From: Hibiscus mutabilis
Taxonomy: Eukaryota > Streptophyta > Magnoliopsida > Malvales > Malvaceae
DNA: 64,000 bases
Assembly (NCBI GenBank): GCA_019671005.1
Contig: CM033718.1
Coordinates: 37,464,508-37,528,507, forward strand
Direction: 5' to 3'
Of the stretch, positions 1 through 11,965 are shown one piece after another (the stretch's first letter is position 1; every line of letters starts with the position of its first letter). The notes below the pieces were generated by a model that ran no database searches, had not been told where the DNA came from, and was given only the letters and a program-made list of their open reading frames with translations. Both the position numbers and the translations under genes were made by a program.

Positions 1-1007
1 AAACGGCTTTCAGGACTCAATATGGCCATTACGAGTTCCTAGTTATGCCTTTCGGGCTAACCAATGCTCCAGCGACTTTTATGGACTTAATGAACCGAGT
101 GTTCAAACCCTATTTGGAAAAAAAAATTGTTGTCTTTATTGATGACATCCTTGTCTACTCAAAGGACAAATAAGAACATGCTAATCACCTTCGAATTGTA
201 CTCCAAACATTGAGGGAGAATCGGCTATATGCCAAATTGAGCAAATGCGAGTTCTGGCTCTCGGAAATATCCTTCCTGGGCCATGTTATCTCAGCCGGAG
301 GGATAAAGGTTGATCCTAAGAAGATTCAAACCATCATTGAATGGAGACCTCCAAGGAATGTTAGTGAGGCAAGGAGTTTTCTTGGTTTAGCCGGATATTA
401 TCGAAGATTCATAAAAGGGTTCTCAATTCTTGCTACTCCGTTGACTCAACTTCTTCGAAAGAATACTTCATTTAAATGGTCTGAGGACCAGCAAAGGAGC
501 TTTGATCAATTGAAGCAAGTCCTAACTCAAGCTCATATTCTAATCCAACCTGAAATGGGAAAAAACTTTACGATCTTCAGCGATGCTTCCCATCTCAGTT
601 TAGGGTGTGTATTGATGCAAGATGACAAGGTCATTGCCTATGCTTCTCGACAACTCAAGCCACATGAACTGAACTATCCAACACACGACTTAGAGCCAGC
701 TGCGGTCGTGTTTGCTTTAAAGATCTGGAGACATTATCTATACGGAGAGAAATGTCGAGTATTTACGGATCATCAGAGCTTAAAATATATTCTAACCCAA
801 AAGAAATTAAATCTTAAACAACAAAGATGGGTGGAACTACTAAAAGACTATGATCTGATCATTGATTACCACCCGGGCAAGGCAAATGTTGTGGCTAATG
901 CACTCAGTCGCAAACATTCAATTGGTAAGAGTCGCAAACATTCAATTGGTAAGATCGAATACAATTTTTCGAACATTGTTATTCCCCTATTCAATTGGAT
1001 GATATAA
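1..1007 (+). pseudogene. pol fragment: reverse transcriptase (C-terminal part) and RNase H of element A
   Basis: Copies element RNA into cDNA and degrades the RNA strand. The frame opens before base 1. The RT active-site box reads FIDD, normal for this lineage, followed by the thumb region with FLGHVIS and [15 protein letters not shown] at 171-173 interrupts the frame just after SKDK; the open part then starts at 210. RNase H follows with acidic residues in FSDAS, HDLEPA and FTDHQS. The last RNase H acidic position, normally in ADALSR, reads ANALSR (Asp to Asn), so the domain is probably weakened or dead. The reading frame ends at 1005-1007 after an in-frame 24-bp duplication, and integrase resumes in another segment at about 1088. 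Confidence 0.85.
906..953 (+). repeat. 24-bp in-frame tandem duplication
   Basis: Two perfect back-to-back copies of a 24-base unit (906-929 and 930-953) encode SRKHSIGK twice at the RNase H / integrase linker. The frame is kept. Confidence 0.9.
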
Positions 1008-1087
1008 AATCCACTAATTGAAATTCTTTAATTGTAGCTTCAACTACTTTCAATGCGCATTTTAAGCTCCTAAAGAATCGGAGATAC

Positions 1088-2080
1088 GTGGCAGAACTTC
1101 AAGTTCAATCCGATTTGAATTCAAGGATCAAAGAACTTCAACAAAATGATCCTGAACTTTTGAAGATATTGAAAGGAATTGAATCCAAATCAAGCACTGA
1201 ATTCTCAATCAACTCAAATGGTGTGCTCTACTTCAAGAATCGGGTTTGTGTACCCAATGATCCAATCTTTAAGAGAGAAATGCTTCAAGAAGCACATAGC
1301 AGTCCTTTTTCAATACATCCGGGAGTGACCAAGATGTATAAGGACTTAAAAGAAGTCTATTGGTGGCCGGAATTGAAGGTCGATATTGTTGACTTTGTAT
1401 CGAAGTGCCTCACTTGCAGGAAGTTGAAGGCCAAACACCAACTACCTATAGGACTCCTTCAACCCATCGAATTGCCTCAATGGAAGTGGGAGTGTATAAC
1501 AATGGACTTTATATCGGGATTGCCTCTATCACCGAGGAAAAATGATGCTATTTGGGTGATCGTTGATAGATTCACTAAATCATCTCACTTTCTACTTGTT
1601 CAAATGAACATGAGCCTCCAACAACTAGCTGAATTATATTTGAAAGAAGTAGTCAAACTTCACGGTGTTCCTAGATCTATCATATATGATCGGGACTCTC
1701 ATTTTACTTCTCGATTCTGGAGGGCACTTCAAGAGGCTATGGGAACTAAGCTGAGCCTTAGCACTGCCTTCCATCCACAAAGTGATGGACAATCTGAAAG
1801 GGTAATTCAAGTGCTTGAAGACATGCTTCGAGCTTTCATTATTGACTTCGGTAAAGATAGGGAGAAATCTTTATCATTAGCTGAGTTTGCCTACAACAAT
1901 AGCCATCAAGCTTCTATCAAAATGGCTCCATTTGAAGCATTGTATGGTCAAAGATGTAGAACTCCCCTATGCTTGTCAGAATTGGGTGAGAACAAGGTCT
2001 TAGGACCTGAATTGCTTCGTGAAACCGAAAATCAAGTTCGGGTGATCCATAATAGATTGAAAGAGGCCTTTGATAGGTAA
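1088..2080 (+). pseudogene. Integrase of element A
   Basis: Inserts element cDNA into chromosomal DNA. The N-terminal zinc-binding HHCC region is visible (His residues in AHSSPFSIHPG, Cys pair in CLTC). The catalytic core follows with all three acidic residues: Asp in ITMDFISG, Asp in YDRDSHF and Glu in GQSERVIQ. The GKNDAIWVIVDRFTKS-like stretch and AFAYNNS-like stretch are standard for chromoviral integrases. The open frame is cut at 2078-2080 by a TAA where a Gln codon (CAA) is expected, since the sequence after it continues the same protein. Otherwise this is the best-preserved enzyme in the window. Confidence 0.85.
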
Positions 2081-2569
2081 AAAACTTATGCCTGTCTCAA
2101 GAGAAGAGATATTGAATATCGAGTGGGAGATTACGTATTCTTGAAGGTATCTCGTTGGAGGAAAATCCTCAGATTCGGGAAGAAAGGTAAACTAAGCCCT
2201 CGATTCATTGGACCTTTTGAAATCTTAGAGAAGATTGGTTCAGTTGCTTACAAGCTAGCACTCCCTATTGAATTCAATAGAATCCACAACATCTTCCATG
2301 TATCGATGTTAAGGAAATATCGATCACATCCGTCACATGTTCTAAATCCTGATGAAGTGGAACTTAATGCTGATCTATCATATGATGAAGAATTAATTCA
2401 AATACTTGATAAAGAAGTCAAGAGGCTCCGCAATAAGATTGTACCATTGGTGAAAGTTCTATGGAAGAATCACAATGTAAAAGAAGCCACTTGGGAACCC
2501 GAAGCAACAATGAGAAAGCAGTACCCTCATCTTTTTCCCTCAGGTAAATTTGAGGACGAATTTCTTTAA
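2081..2569 (+). pseudogene. Integrase C-terminus with chromodomain-like region, element A
   Basis: Continues the integrase after the stop at 2078-2080. It contains the conserved GDYVFLKVSRWRK-like module, PRFIGPFEILEKIG and HNIFHVSMLRKY, then a chromodomain-like tail with LVKVLWKNHNVKEATWEPE. In chromoviruses such tails direct integration to particular chromatin. It ends at the stop just before the purine-rich tract. Confidence 0.8.
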
Positions 2570-2578
2570 GGGGGAAAA
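2567..2578 (+). other. Polypurine tract of element A
   Basis: A purine run (AAGGGGGAAAA) directly precedes the TG that begins the LTR, 7-10 bases after the pol stop codon. This is where plus-strand DNA synthesis starts in LTR retrotransposons. Confidence 0.8.
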
Positions 2579-5440
2579 TGTAATATCCTCAAATCTAGTA
2601 TAAAAGAAGTTACTACAATGCCTTCATTTAATCCCTAATTGATTGAAAGCAAGATATTAAATCTAGTTAATAAGGACTAGAATGCTATAATTGAAAAAAG
2701 TAGTAACCTAATGTATAAGTGACCAAACCGAAACAATTGTTAAATTGAAGGAATGCATGTAAAATTTTCACATTCCTATAATGCCCCTACACATGTCATT
2801 AGTTAGGGGATAATTAAGGGTGAATTAGTCATTTAAGGGAGGAATTAATTGATGAACCATTGTCATCTTCCTCCCTATAGCCGAATGAAGGAAGAAAGAA
2901 GAGAGAAAAGAGGATTGAGTAAGAAAGCACCATAATCATAGATTTAAGCTTGAATTTGGTGAAATTGGAGTTGTTAGCACTCATATAATCTTGATAGGAA
3001 GGTAAAATCTCTTCCTTGATGTGTTATAGATTGTTTGATTATGCATATGATGATGTTCTTGTTGTCTTGATAAATTGGATGGTTTCTATGTGTGTTAGGA
3101 ACATGCTAGCTTCAATTTGAACTTGAGATTGTAATTTATAGTAACTAATTTGATAAAGGATATATGTATAGTTGCTGGAAATTTGAAGTATATGAGCATG
3201 ATTGAAAACAGTCTTGATTAGGGACTGTTTTGATTGAGAAATTGTGTAAACATGTTAAATGAACATAGAACCCTGTTTTGATCATGATGCTGAATAAAAA
3301 GAAGATTGAATTGAATACATGTGTTGCTGGAAATGTGATTACACCTAATTGAACTAGTTAAATTAGGTAATGGGCTGCCTAGTTGATGAATTGGATGTGC
3401 AAATGTGATCAAATAGATCAAACTAGGTTCAACATGATTATTCCCTATTTTAAGAACATTTCTAGGTGAATTATGATGGCCTAGACATGTAAGAACATGA
3501 ACATGAATGAAATTGTCATGTTAGGACCTTGTTAAAATGAATTAAGAAGCTTGAAATCCAACCTAGTGTAATCTGCCCAGAATGCTCTGTTCTGGGCAGT
3601 AAATTTGAAAAATCACTACAAATTGTGTATAATGAATTTAAGGTTGAAATATTTATGGACAACACCTTGATATGTCTAAATTCACTAGGAGGAAACATAA
3701 CTTAACTCTGGGATGTGTACAGAAATGTAGAGAAGAAATACTAGAGACAATACAAACTGCCCAGTGTAACAAAATGCCCTGTCTTTAAGTTAAAAACTGT
3801 ATTAATTGGAAAATAACTAAAATGCAAGACTTATATGGTCATAAAGAAAATTTTGTTAGCTTTCCAACGGTCTAAACCAATTGAAATTCCTACGTACGGA
3901 ATGAAAGATATGAATATTTAAGTAGGCAGTGCACATGCTGCCAGGCAGTAACAGTTTAGATGTTTATATTGAATTGTATGCTTATGTATGGAGTTACATA
4001 ATGACTCAATTGATTGCTGGATTGTATCTAATACCTTATGTATTTTATGAATGTTATATCAAGTTGAAATTGATGGTAAAGGGGCTCACTTAAATCAACA
4101 AGCTAGTAGAGGAAAAGGGATTACCATCCGGGATCAACAATAGCTTGGAAAAATTCATGTGATTGTAGTTTAAAGTTTGGAGAGGGCGGTAACCTCTCCA
4201 AGTCTGTTTTGATTTGTAAAATTTATTGTATCATAAGTGTAAATTTCTTAATGAGCTTGCTATGAAGCAATAGCAAGGTAAGTACTCCTTTGAGTGGTTA
4301 CTTGATTGTGAAGTATGCTTGAATTGTCATTGATTGAATTGTTATGCTTATTGCCTAATTGAATTAGATTGAATTGAAGCATGATGATATAGATAGAAGT
4401 ACACAATTCATTGTTGAATGACATAATGATTGGTACTCCTACATTAACCATGGAAACATTGATATTGGATTGGATTGAGCCCTATTTGATTAACAGGGAA
4501 TATTGGCACAAATTGTGCACATTGAATTGAACACATGCTTCTAATTGATTGAAAGGAATAACTATTGAAAGCCTTGGTCTCGATTCGGTCTTAGATATAG
4601 TTGGAATGCCATAGAGTCTATAGAGCTCATTGTCGGGGTGGAATACGGTCCGAGACATTGGTCCCTAATTGGCTACAATAGGAGGGAAGTATTGTTATTG
4701 GTCATTGGCGACAGTAGGAGGGATTGACCAGGTACTTGGTACCATATTGATTATTGTATTGGCTACAGTTTGGTTGGAGACTCGGGTATCTAGGCTGAGT
4801 AATTGATTCTCAAGGCTATACCTAAAATGAACTAATAACTCAAGCACAATGAACCTAGTGCTACATTGAATTGTATTGATTGAATGTAAATGAAAAATTG
4901 AATGCCATGAACTATAAATATTGAAACCTTGATTGAACATTGCTTATATGAGTTGACTTGATTGTAAAGGAAAATCAAATTCTAGGATCTATTGCAATTG
5001 AAACATTGATTGAGCCTTGTTCATACTAGATTGCTTGAGTTGGATTGTTATTCGAATTGGGTGATTGAGTATGCCTAAACTTCAAGCCTTGTATTGTTAT
5101 TGGATTGAAAATTTGACTATGTATCTTGTGGTGTAAGCCTATTCGAATGGTTCCCTATTGATGGGGGAACCATACCATCCAATTGATGGCTCGTTGAGAC
5201 TTATTGTATTGTTGCCTTGAAACTTTAACTCACTAACTAAGCTTTACTTATTCTAGTCTCATTTCTACGATACAAGTTGATTTTGGATATCCTTGAAGTC
5301 TAAGCTCATACAAGTCACTTGTTGCTCAAAAGAGTATGTTTCCATTTTGTTTAGTTCTCCTATGATGGTGGCACCTTAGGCATGTATATATAAGGTCACT
5401 TAACTATGGTTTGTATAAGTTAATCTTATCGTTGATCTTT
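2579..5440 (+). repeat. 3' LTR of element A (right end approximate)
   Basis: The LTR begins with TGTAATATCC directly after the polypurine tract. It is AT-rich and noncoding. Short inverted stretches built on CTGGGCAGT / ACTGCCCAG occur at about 3575-3600 and 3758-3770. No second LTR is in the window, so the 3' boundary cannot be confirmed; no clear CA end with a target-site duplication was found. Small ORFs here resemble no protein. Confidence 0.6.
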
Positions 5441-5449
5441 AAGAAGTTT

Positions 5450-5818
5450 GGTATGTATACACACTTATACATTGCAAAATAGTCCTTGTATAATTAATTC
5501 ATGGCAAAACAATCCAATAGGCATGTATATACAATATACATTGCAAAACAGTCCATGTATAATTAATTCATGGCAAAACAGTCCAATAGGCATGTATACA
5601 CACTTATACATTGCAAAACAGTCCATGTATAATTAATTCATGGAAAAACAGTCCAATAGGCATGTATAAACACTTATACATTGCAAAAAAATCCATGTAT
5701 AATTAATTCATGGCAAAACAATCCAATAGTCATGTATACACACTTATACATTGCAAAACAATCCATGTATAATTAATTCATGGCAAAACAGTCCAATAAG
5801 CATGTATATACAATATAC
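5450..5818. repeat. 70-bp tandem repeat, about 5.2 copies
   Basis: Units begin with a CATGTATA-like motif at about 5452, 5522, 5591, 5661, 5731 and 5801 (partial), a period of 69-70 bp. Each unit holds two similar halves built on TTGCAAAACAGTCCATGTAT and TGGCAAAACAGTCCAATAGG. Units differ by a few substitutions. It lies between element A's LTR and element B and may belong to the LTR of A. Confidence 0.9.
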
Positions 5819-5944
5819 TTGCTTCAGTCAGACCCAAATATACTTGTTTACATACCAAATAGTCCACAGGACTTCAAATCATAGCATCTCGTATACATAT
5901 ATTACTTCACATTAAATTATCAAACATAACAAACCATACATGTA

Positions 5945-8718
5945 TGTCACATCCTGAAAACTGACCTAGTCAGAATAAGGCTCTGGTGATCATAAATTCT
6001 ATATGGAATATACCTAAAAAGTGTAATTTCATGATCTTTGTACCCAATTTTGTAATCGATGGAAGTTGTGGGGTATTAAATTGATCTATGGACCTCTTTG
6101 TAAGAAATTAAAAGCTAAAATGCTAAAAATAAGTCAAGCATATCGATACGGTCTAACGACCATAACTAACTTACCTATTTTAGCCTAGGTGTATCGGTAC
6201 GGTTGGATAGGTATCGATACGCTTTTAAACCAGGTGTTTCGATACAGTAATACCTGTATCGGTTGTAAAAATCTATTTTAAGGCCCAAATTGAAGGAAAT
6301 GAAAAGTAAGGTGCTTAGTCACCTTCTTGCTTGTCCCTTCCACGTGAGATCCATCAGATTGAGTGATGGATGGTTATCAATTGCCTTAAAAATGATAAAA
6401 GGCATGAAAAGATGGGAAACAATTGTTTAATATTTCCCTTGCTAATAGGAAAGCTTCCTATTAGTTCATGTGGAGGTAGGGCATTGATAAAAGGGTTTAA
6501 TCCCCTAAAATGGGAAGTTTTCTTCCTCGTTTGAATCTTCCGAAAGCTAAACCCACCCTTTGCCATCCAACAAGCAAGCATCGCCATTGTTGTCTTCAAC
6601 CTAAGCTCAAGCACACACCTCTCCTATTAAGTCTCTTAAGTCCAAGCTTTCCTTGATTCAAAGGTATCATTCCATAGCTATCGATCGGGTAAGTAAAAGC
6701 CCTCAATCAATTGTTGAATTCTATGGATAATTGGAGTTTAATTTTAAATCGTAATTCTAAGCCAATATTGAAATGAGTACTATATCGTTATAGTGATTAT
6801 AATCATTTCTTGTGCTTCTTCCTAGCTCAGGAGTTGGAGGGAATCAATCCATTATCCCCAACTAAGCCTAGGAGCAAAAGAATCAAAATCCGGGAATCCT
6901 AAAAGCTTATGTGTATTAGGTGAGTGTAGTCATGTCAAGGGATAGGCAAGGTTCCATCCCATTGCATGCATTTTGTGTTATACTCGTATTTTTGTTTGAG
7001 GGCTCAAGTAGAGAAAGCATATGTGTACTCTAACGGCAAGCATGGTAAGCCTTAATAATGTTTGTTATATTTGTAAGTTCATATGTGATATCCGATTCAT
7101 GCTTGTATATGGATTTTGATATGATTATGCTATGATATGTTATGTGGAGCTAAGGCTCAATTTGATATCCGATATGATGTGATCCGAAAGGTAAGAATTA
7201 TGATGAAATGTGTGATTTTGGTCATTGTGGACATTGGATACAATTGGCATGCAATAGGGTTATTCGAGCTCATCAAGTAAGGGATTGGACTACGGTCCGG
7301 GGCTACGGCCTATATATGGGGGAGAAAAGGATGGATTCTGTAAGGGACATTATCCGGAGCTACGGCTCAAGGCTATAGCCTATTTTCAATATGTATGGTG
7401 CACAGGGGAATCCGCATATCCACTGGTTACCACGTCCAGGGAAATGATATGTTGTTATGTTTTACAATTACTATATGAAATCATGACAATTTGTTTGAAT
7501 ATGATTTTATATGATTGATGCTATATGAGATGTAACCAAGCATGCCTACATGTCATGCATACATTTGATAAACTCGTTGTGCATTTGTTATGACTACCTC
7601 ACTAGGCTATGTAAGCCTAACATTCGTCTGTCTCATGCATTTCAGGATCTTAATGAATTCCAGCCTCCGATCATGTGTTGCGGTTGCAAGTCACTCCTAC
7701 AAATCATATGTATGCTTATCTTTTGTCTTGAACTCCTAGTAAGGTGGCATATGGTCTAAACATGTTACGTATGTGATTTTTTATGCGTGTGTAATAGCCT
7801 AAAGGTGACCAAACGTTTAATGGCTAATATGGTATGCTTGTGAATTGGTTAAACTAGTTAAATGAGCCTAGAAGTGCAAAAAGGAAAAAACTAGGTAAAT
7901 GGATTCGAAACGCTCTAAAATTCTTTATGCTATTAAGAGCATGAATATTAGACTCACTGATAAAATTTGGTAATGTTTGGAAAACAAATGGTAGGTTAAT
8001 TCGAATAAAAACCAGCCAAAATCTATCATTATAGGGCATGCGTATCGGTACGGGTGATGGCGTGTTGATACGACCTTGCATAATTAGGACAAGTAGAACA
8101 GGGAGTATCGATACGCAAAGGAGGTGTATCAAAATGAATTTGGATAGTAAGGTCTAAAAATTAAATGGTATCGATGCAACCCTAGGCCGTACCGAAACGG
8201 TCAACCCTAGTCAGCGTGTATCGATACGGGATTAGGTGTATCGATACGAGCATGTTATTTTGAATCTGGGAAACGAAAATTTAGCTTAGCGTACCAATAC
8301 GGCCCCAAGGGTATCAGTACGAGGTTAGTTAATTCTGTTAAAAGACATAGACACAGTTTTAAGAAGTTTGCAAAATGGTCACTAAAATTTGTACAACCTA
8401 ATTGGATAGGTAAACGATTTCTGTTAATAACGAAACTTCACAGTTCAATAATTGGTAGGTTTAATTGTAGGTTAGAAAAAAATTCTAATAAGGACCTTCA
8501 ATTTGTAAAAATTATGAATTAGTCCCTAAGTTTAAAAAGGGTTAAAATTGATCCCGAAATTGTGTAAGTCTTAATAAGATGATTTCGTTAAGCCTTAAAA
8601 GAGATTAATAAATTATCTGAATAATTTTTCGTACTCCGATTAAGCTTCTAAATCTCTTATATATTTTCAATAGCATTTTTTGACACGATTCTCTACTAGA
8701 CTAGGAAGGGGTGTTATA
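5945..8718 (+). repeat. 5' LTR of element B
   Basis: About 2.77 kb, from TGTCACATCC to GTGTTATA just before the primer site. Most of it aligns by eye with 13548-15572. It contains two clusters of palindromic motifs related to GTATCGATACG (about 6140-6265 and 8040-8320). Small ORFs inside are noncoding LTR sequence. Confidence 0.85.
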
Positions 8719-8722
8719 TTTG

Positions 8723-8735
8723 TGGTATCAGAGCC
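8723..8735 (+). other. Primer binding site (initiator tRNA-Met), element B
   Basis: TGGTATCAGAGCC sits four bases after the LTR end and is complementary to the 3' end of plant initiator methionine tRNA, the usual primer for chromoviruses. Confidence 0.92.
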
Positions 8736-8876
8736 TAGGTTTAGTTGGTTCTAGGACTAAACTGAAGTTTGCTATGAGTCTGCACCTGCATATACCACCT
8801 AGGAGTTTATTCGTACATGTTATCTGTGATTTGCAACTTACACGATTAAACCTTTTCTGTATGATTAGATCTGAAA

Positions 8877-10060
8877 ATGTCTGGACCTGTTAATAGACGT
8901 GCTGTAAATGAACTACATCCTGGATCCTCCTCAACATAGGGGGACAATCTAAGGGCCGAAGTAAGGCCCGAATAAGTAGGGCAGAATGACCCGCCTCATC
9001 CTCCTCCGATGCCTCCCGCTCAGTAGGAGCATATGATGTCAATGGCTAAAATGATTGGTCGTGTCTCTTAGGCAAGAGCTGCCACCGTATCCTGCTGAAG
9101 CATCTCCATCTATTTTGATAGCCCCTATTGACAGGCTCCGTCAGTATCCAGTTTACACCTTCACTGGACAGGACCTGGAAAATCTGGAGATAGTAGAGTA
9201 TTGGCTGGAGAATACTCTTAAAGTTCTGAATAAGTAAATGAAGTCCTCTGAGGAACACAAGCTATAGTACGCTATGGCGCTAATCTCTGAAGAAGCTCAG
9301 AGCTGGTGGGACACTGTGACGCTTTCGGTATCCGAGCATAAAGTCACGTGGGACTTCTTTCTTCAGGAATTCTGCAAGAAATACATCAGTGAGCACTATA
9401 TTTCCGAAAGATGTAAGAAGTTCCTCCACCTGAGACAAGGAGAAAGACCTGTGGAGTAGTATATCCACGATTTTTGCAAGTATGCGAGGTATGGTGCTAA
9501 GATCATAGGCATGAAAAATGAGAAATACAGAATGTTCATTAACGGCCTCTACAAAGAACTACGTCCTTTTTTACTACATTGGAGATAGAGGATTTCCAGA
9601 CCTTGGTCAACCGAGCCATTGCCACTAAAGCCTCCAAAAGGCTCATGAAAGAAGAAAGGGGAACCAATCCATATTCGACAAGAGATTCTTAGACGAATCT
9701 AGACCTCATATGCCTCAGAAGAAAGGTAGACAGTGGGATCAAAAGTCTGCCACCTATCAGAAGCTACCAAGGTCGAGAGATGTACACATTCCCAATCTTC
9801 GGGGACATCTGTTACTCTCACAGCTTCAGTTGATAGTACGGGCGGTTCTAAAAGAGGTTTACAACTTCCTTTGTGCAACTTTTGTCAGAAGAGGCACCTT
9901 GGGCAGTGCCGCAGATAGTCTGGATCCTGTTACCTCTGTGGTGAGTCTGGTCACTTCATCAGGCAGTGTCCGCAGAATCCAAATGCTCCTACCACTGTGG
10001 CTTCTCAGAATAGTCCGAACAAAGGAAGAGGAGCAAAGCAAGTGTAGCCTGGATCAGTAG
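8877..10060 (+). pseudogene. gag of element B (degenerate)
   Basis: Encodes the structural capsid/nucleocapsid polyprotein in living relatives. A plausible start is the ATG at 8877 (MSGPVNRRA). The capsid core is recognisable at about 9140-9600 (YTFTGQDLENLEIVEYWLEN, SWWDTVT, FLQEFCKKYI, FLHLRQGERPVEQY-like with the Gln codon now TAG). Two zinc-knuckle-like motifs follow at about 9880-9975: a first one with an atypical CX2CX3HX3C spacing and a canonical CX2CX4HX4C one (CYLCGESGHF), separated by an in-frame TAG. At least five stops and frame changes make it nonfunctional. Confidence 0.8.
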
Positions 10061-10119
10061 GGAGACCTTGCAACACTAATACTCCTTCAGCTAGACATAA
10101 CCCTCAGACCTCAGCTCAG

Positions 10120-10530
10120 ATGTACCACATTCAAGGTCGAGAAAAAGAAGATGATCCTGATATGATAGCAGGTATGGTGGAATTATGTACCGAACTCGTT
10201 TATGCTTTGTTAGATCCAGGATCCACGCATTCTTTCATTAGTGAACCGTTGATTGAAAAGTATGCTCTAGAATTTGAACCATTTACTTATGAGATTGTTG
10301 TCTCTAACCCACTAGGAGATAGTGTGGTTATTCGGTCAATTTGTAAAGCTTGTCCTCTAAAGATCCAAGGGATCCCATTTTCGGCCAACTTGATGGCCTT
10401 ACCTTTCTATGAGTTCGACCACATTTTAGACCTTGATTAGCTAGCTAAGCATCAAGCCTGGGTAGACTGCTCAAAGAAGAAGTTGTACCTTCGTGGACTC
10501 GATAAGGAGAGCATAACCTTGATGAAAACC
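10120..10530 (+). pseudogene. Aspartic protease of element B
   Basis: Retropepsin-type protease that would cleave the polyprotein. The active-site motif is ALLDPGSTHSFIS with the catalytic Asp present, followed by the flap and hydrophobic strands ending in FDHILDLD. A TAG at 10438-10440 replaces the Trp codon normally found in the DWL motif (TGG to TAG), after which the sequence continues as LAKHQAWVDC. The residues are otherwise well kept over about 130 codons. Confidence 0.8.
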
Positions 10531-10589
10531 AAATCTGAGCCTAGTAAGGCTACCTTGTGTGCTATGGAATCTAGAGAAGCTCCAAAAAT

Positions 10590-11280
10590 CAGAAATGTGC
10601 CAGTCGTGAAAAATTTTCCTGATGTGTTTATCGATGAACTTTCGAGACTCCCTCCGACGCGGGAAGTGGAATTTGGAATCAAAGTGCAATCAGAAACCAC
10701 ACATGTCTCCATCACTCCATACCGAATGGCTCCATTTGAATTAAAGGAGTTGAAGGTCTAAATTCAAGACCTCTTAGACAAAGGATTCATCCGGTCGAGT
10801 TTCTCGCCTTGGGGAGCACCGGTTTTGTTTGTCAAAAAGAAGGATTGGTTGATGCGTCAGTGAATTGACTATAGTTAGTTGAATAGAGCGACCATTAACA
10901 ATAAGTATTTGTTGCCGAGGATTGATGATCTCTTCGATCAGTTGAAGGATGCTTCTGTCTTTCTAAGATAGACCTACGATCTGAATACTATCAAATGCAA
11001 GTGAAGGAGTTTGATGTTCCAAAGACTACCTTCCAAACTAGATACGACCACTATGAGTTCTTGGTAATGCCTTTTGGGTTTACCAATGTACCTGCAGCTT
11101 TCATGGACTTGATGAACTGTGCGTTCCAGTCCTATCTAGATAGATTCATGGTTGTGTTGATAGATGACATCTTGATCTACTCCAAAGACACAGCCACTCC
11201 TGAAGAACATCTCCAGATTGTGCTACAGACTCTCCGGGATAAACAGCTATACGCTAAGTTTAACAAATGTGAGTTCTAGA
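10590..11280 (+). pseudogene. Reverse transcriptase of element B
   Basis: Begins near KNFPDVFIDELSRLPPTREVEF and includes the YRMAPFELKELK stretch, the finger region and the active-site box LIDD at about 11155-11170 ([12 protein letters not shown]). Stops lie at about 10759 (Gln to TAA), 10861 (Cys to TGA), 10876 (Gln to TAG) and 11278 (Trp to TAG), with a small frameshift near 10965. [13 protein letters not shown] matches the conserved palm motif. Clearly dead but lineage-diagnostic. Confidence 0.85.
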
Positions 11281-11965
11281 GTATCCTTTTTGGGACACGT
11301 GATTTCTTTTGCGGGAATTTAAGTTGACCCAAAAAAGATCCAAGTAGTTCTTGACTGGATTCCTCCGAAGAATGTTGGAGGAGTTCGCAGCTTTCTAGGC
11401 CTTGCAAGCTACTATCGTAGATTCGTTAAGGGATTCTCAACGATTGTTGCACCCTTGACAAAACTTCTTTGTAAAGAAACCCCCTTTGTATGGACAACCG
11501 AGCAATAAAGAAGTTTTTATCAGCTTAAGCAAGTCCTAACCCATGCCCCTATCTTGGTGCAACCCGAGTCAGGCAAGGACTTCACCGTATATAGTGATGC
11601 AACCCACTTGGGATTAGGCTGTGTATTGATGTAAGAGGGAAAAGTCATTGTCTATGCCTCACGTCAGCTCAAACAACACGATCTGAACTACTCGACACGT
11701 GATTTGGAGTTGGTCGTCGTTGTGTTTGCCTTGAAGATTTGGAGGCACTACCTTTACAGTGATAAGTGTTATTTGTAAACGAATCACAAAAGTCTGAAAT
11801 ATCTCCTAACTTAGAAGGAGTTGAATCTCTGTTAACGTCAGTGGATTGAGCTTTTGAAGGACTACGACTTTGTTATTGATTACCACCCTAGTAAAGCCAA
11901 TGTTGTAGCTCATGCTCTTAGTCGGAAGCCCGTTCCCTCTCCGAGATGTTTAAATGCTCACTTCT
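11281..11965 (+). pseudogene. RNase H region of element B
   Basis: Continues from RT with FLGHVIS-like, [14 protein letters not shown] and the RNase H core: [33 protein letters not shown] and [15 protein letters not shown]. Stops at about 11507 (Gln to TAA), 11633 (Gln to TAA), 11776, 11814 (Gln to TAG) and 11834 (Gln to TAA) break it. The terminal ADALSRK motif reads AHALSRK. Confidence 0.8.

Larger units (their letters stand above)
1..5440 (+). mobile_element. Ty3/gypsy chromovirus (Tekay/Del-like), 3' part (element A)
   Basis: The window opens inside the RT domain of an LTR retrotransposon and runs through RNase H, integrase, a chromodomain-like C-terminus, a polypurine tract and a long 3' LTR. 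RT-RH-IN order plus a C-terminal chromodomain defines a chromovirus, and the pol wording closely matches the Tekay/Del lineage. Only a few stops break the frame, so this copy is much better preserved than the related one at 5945-15572. The 5' LTR, gag and protease lie outside the window. The right end of the LTR is not sharply defined; I place it just before the 70-bp tandem repeat. Confidence 0.85.
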
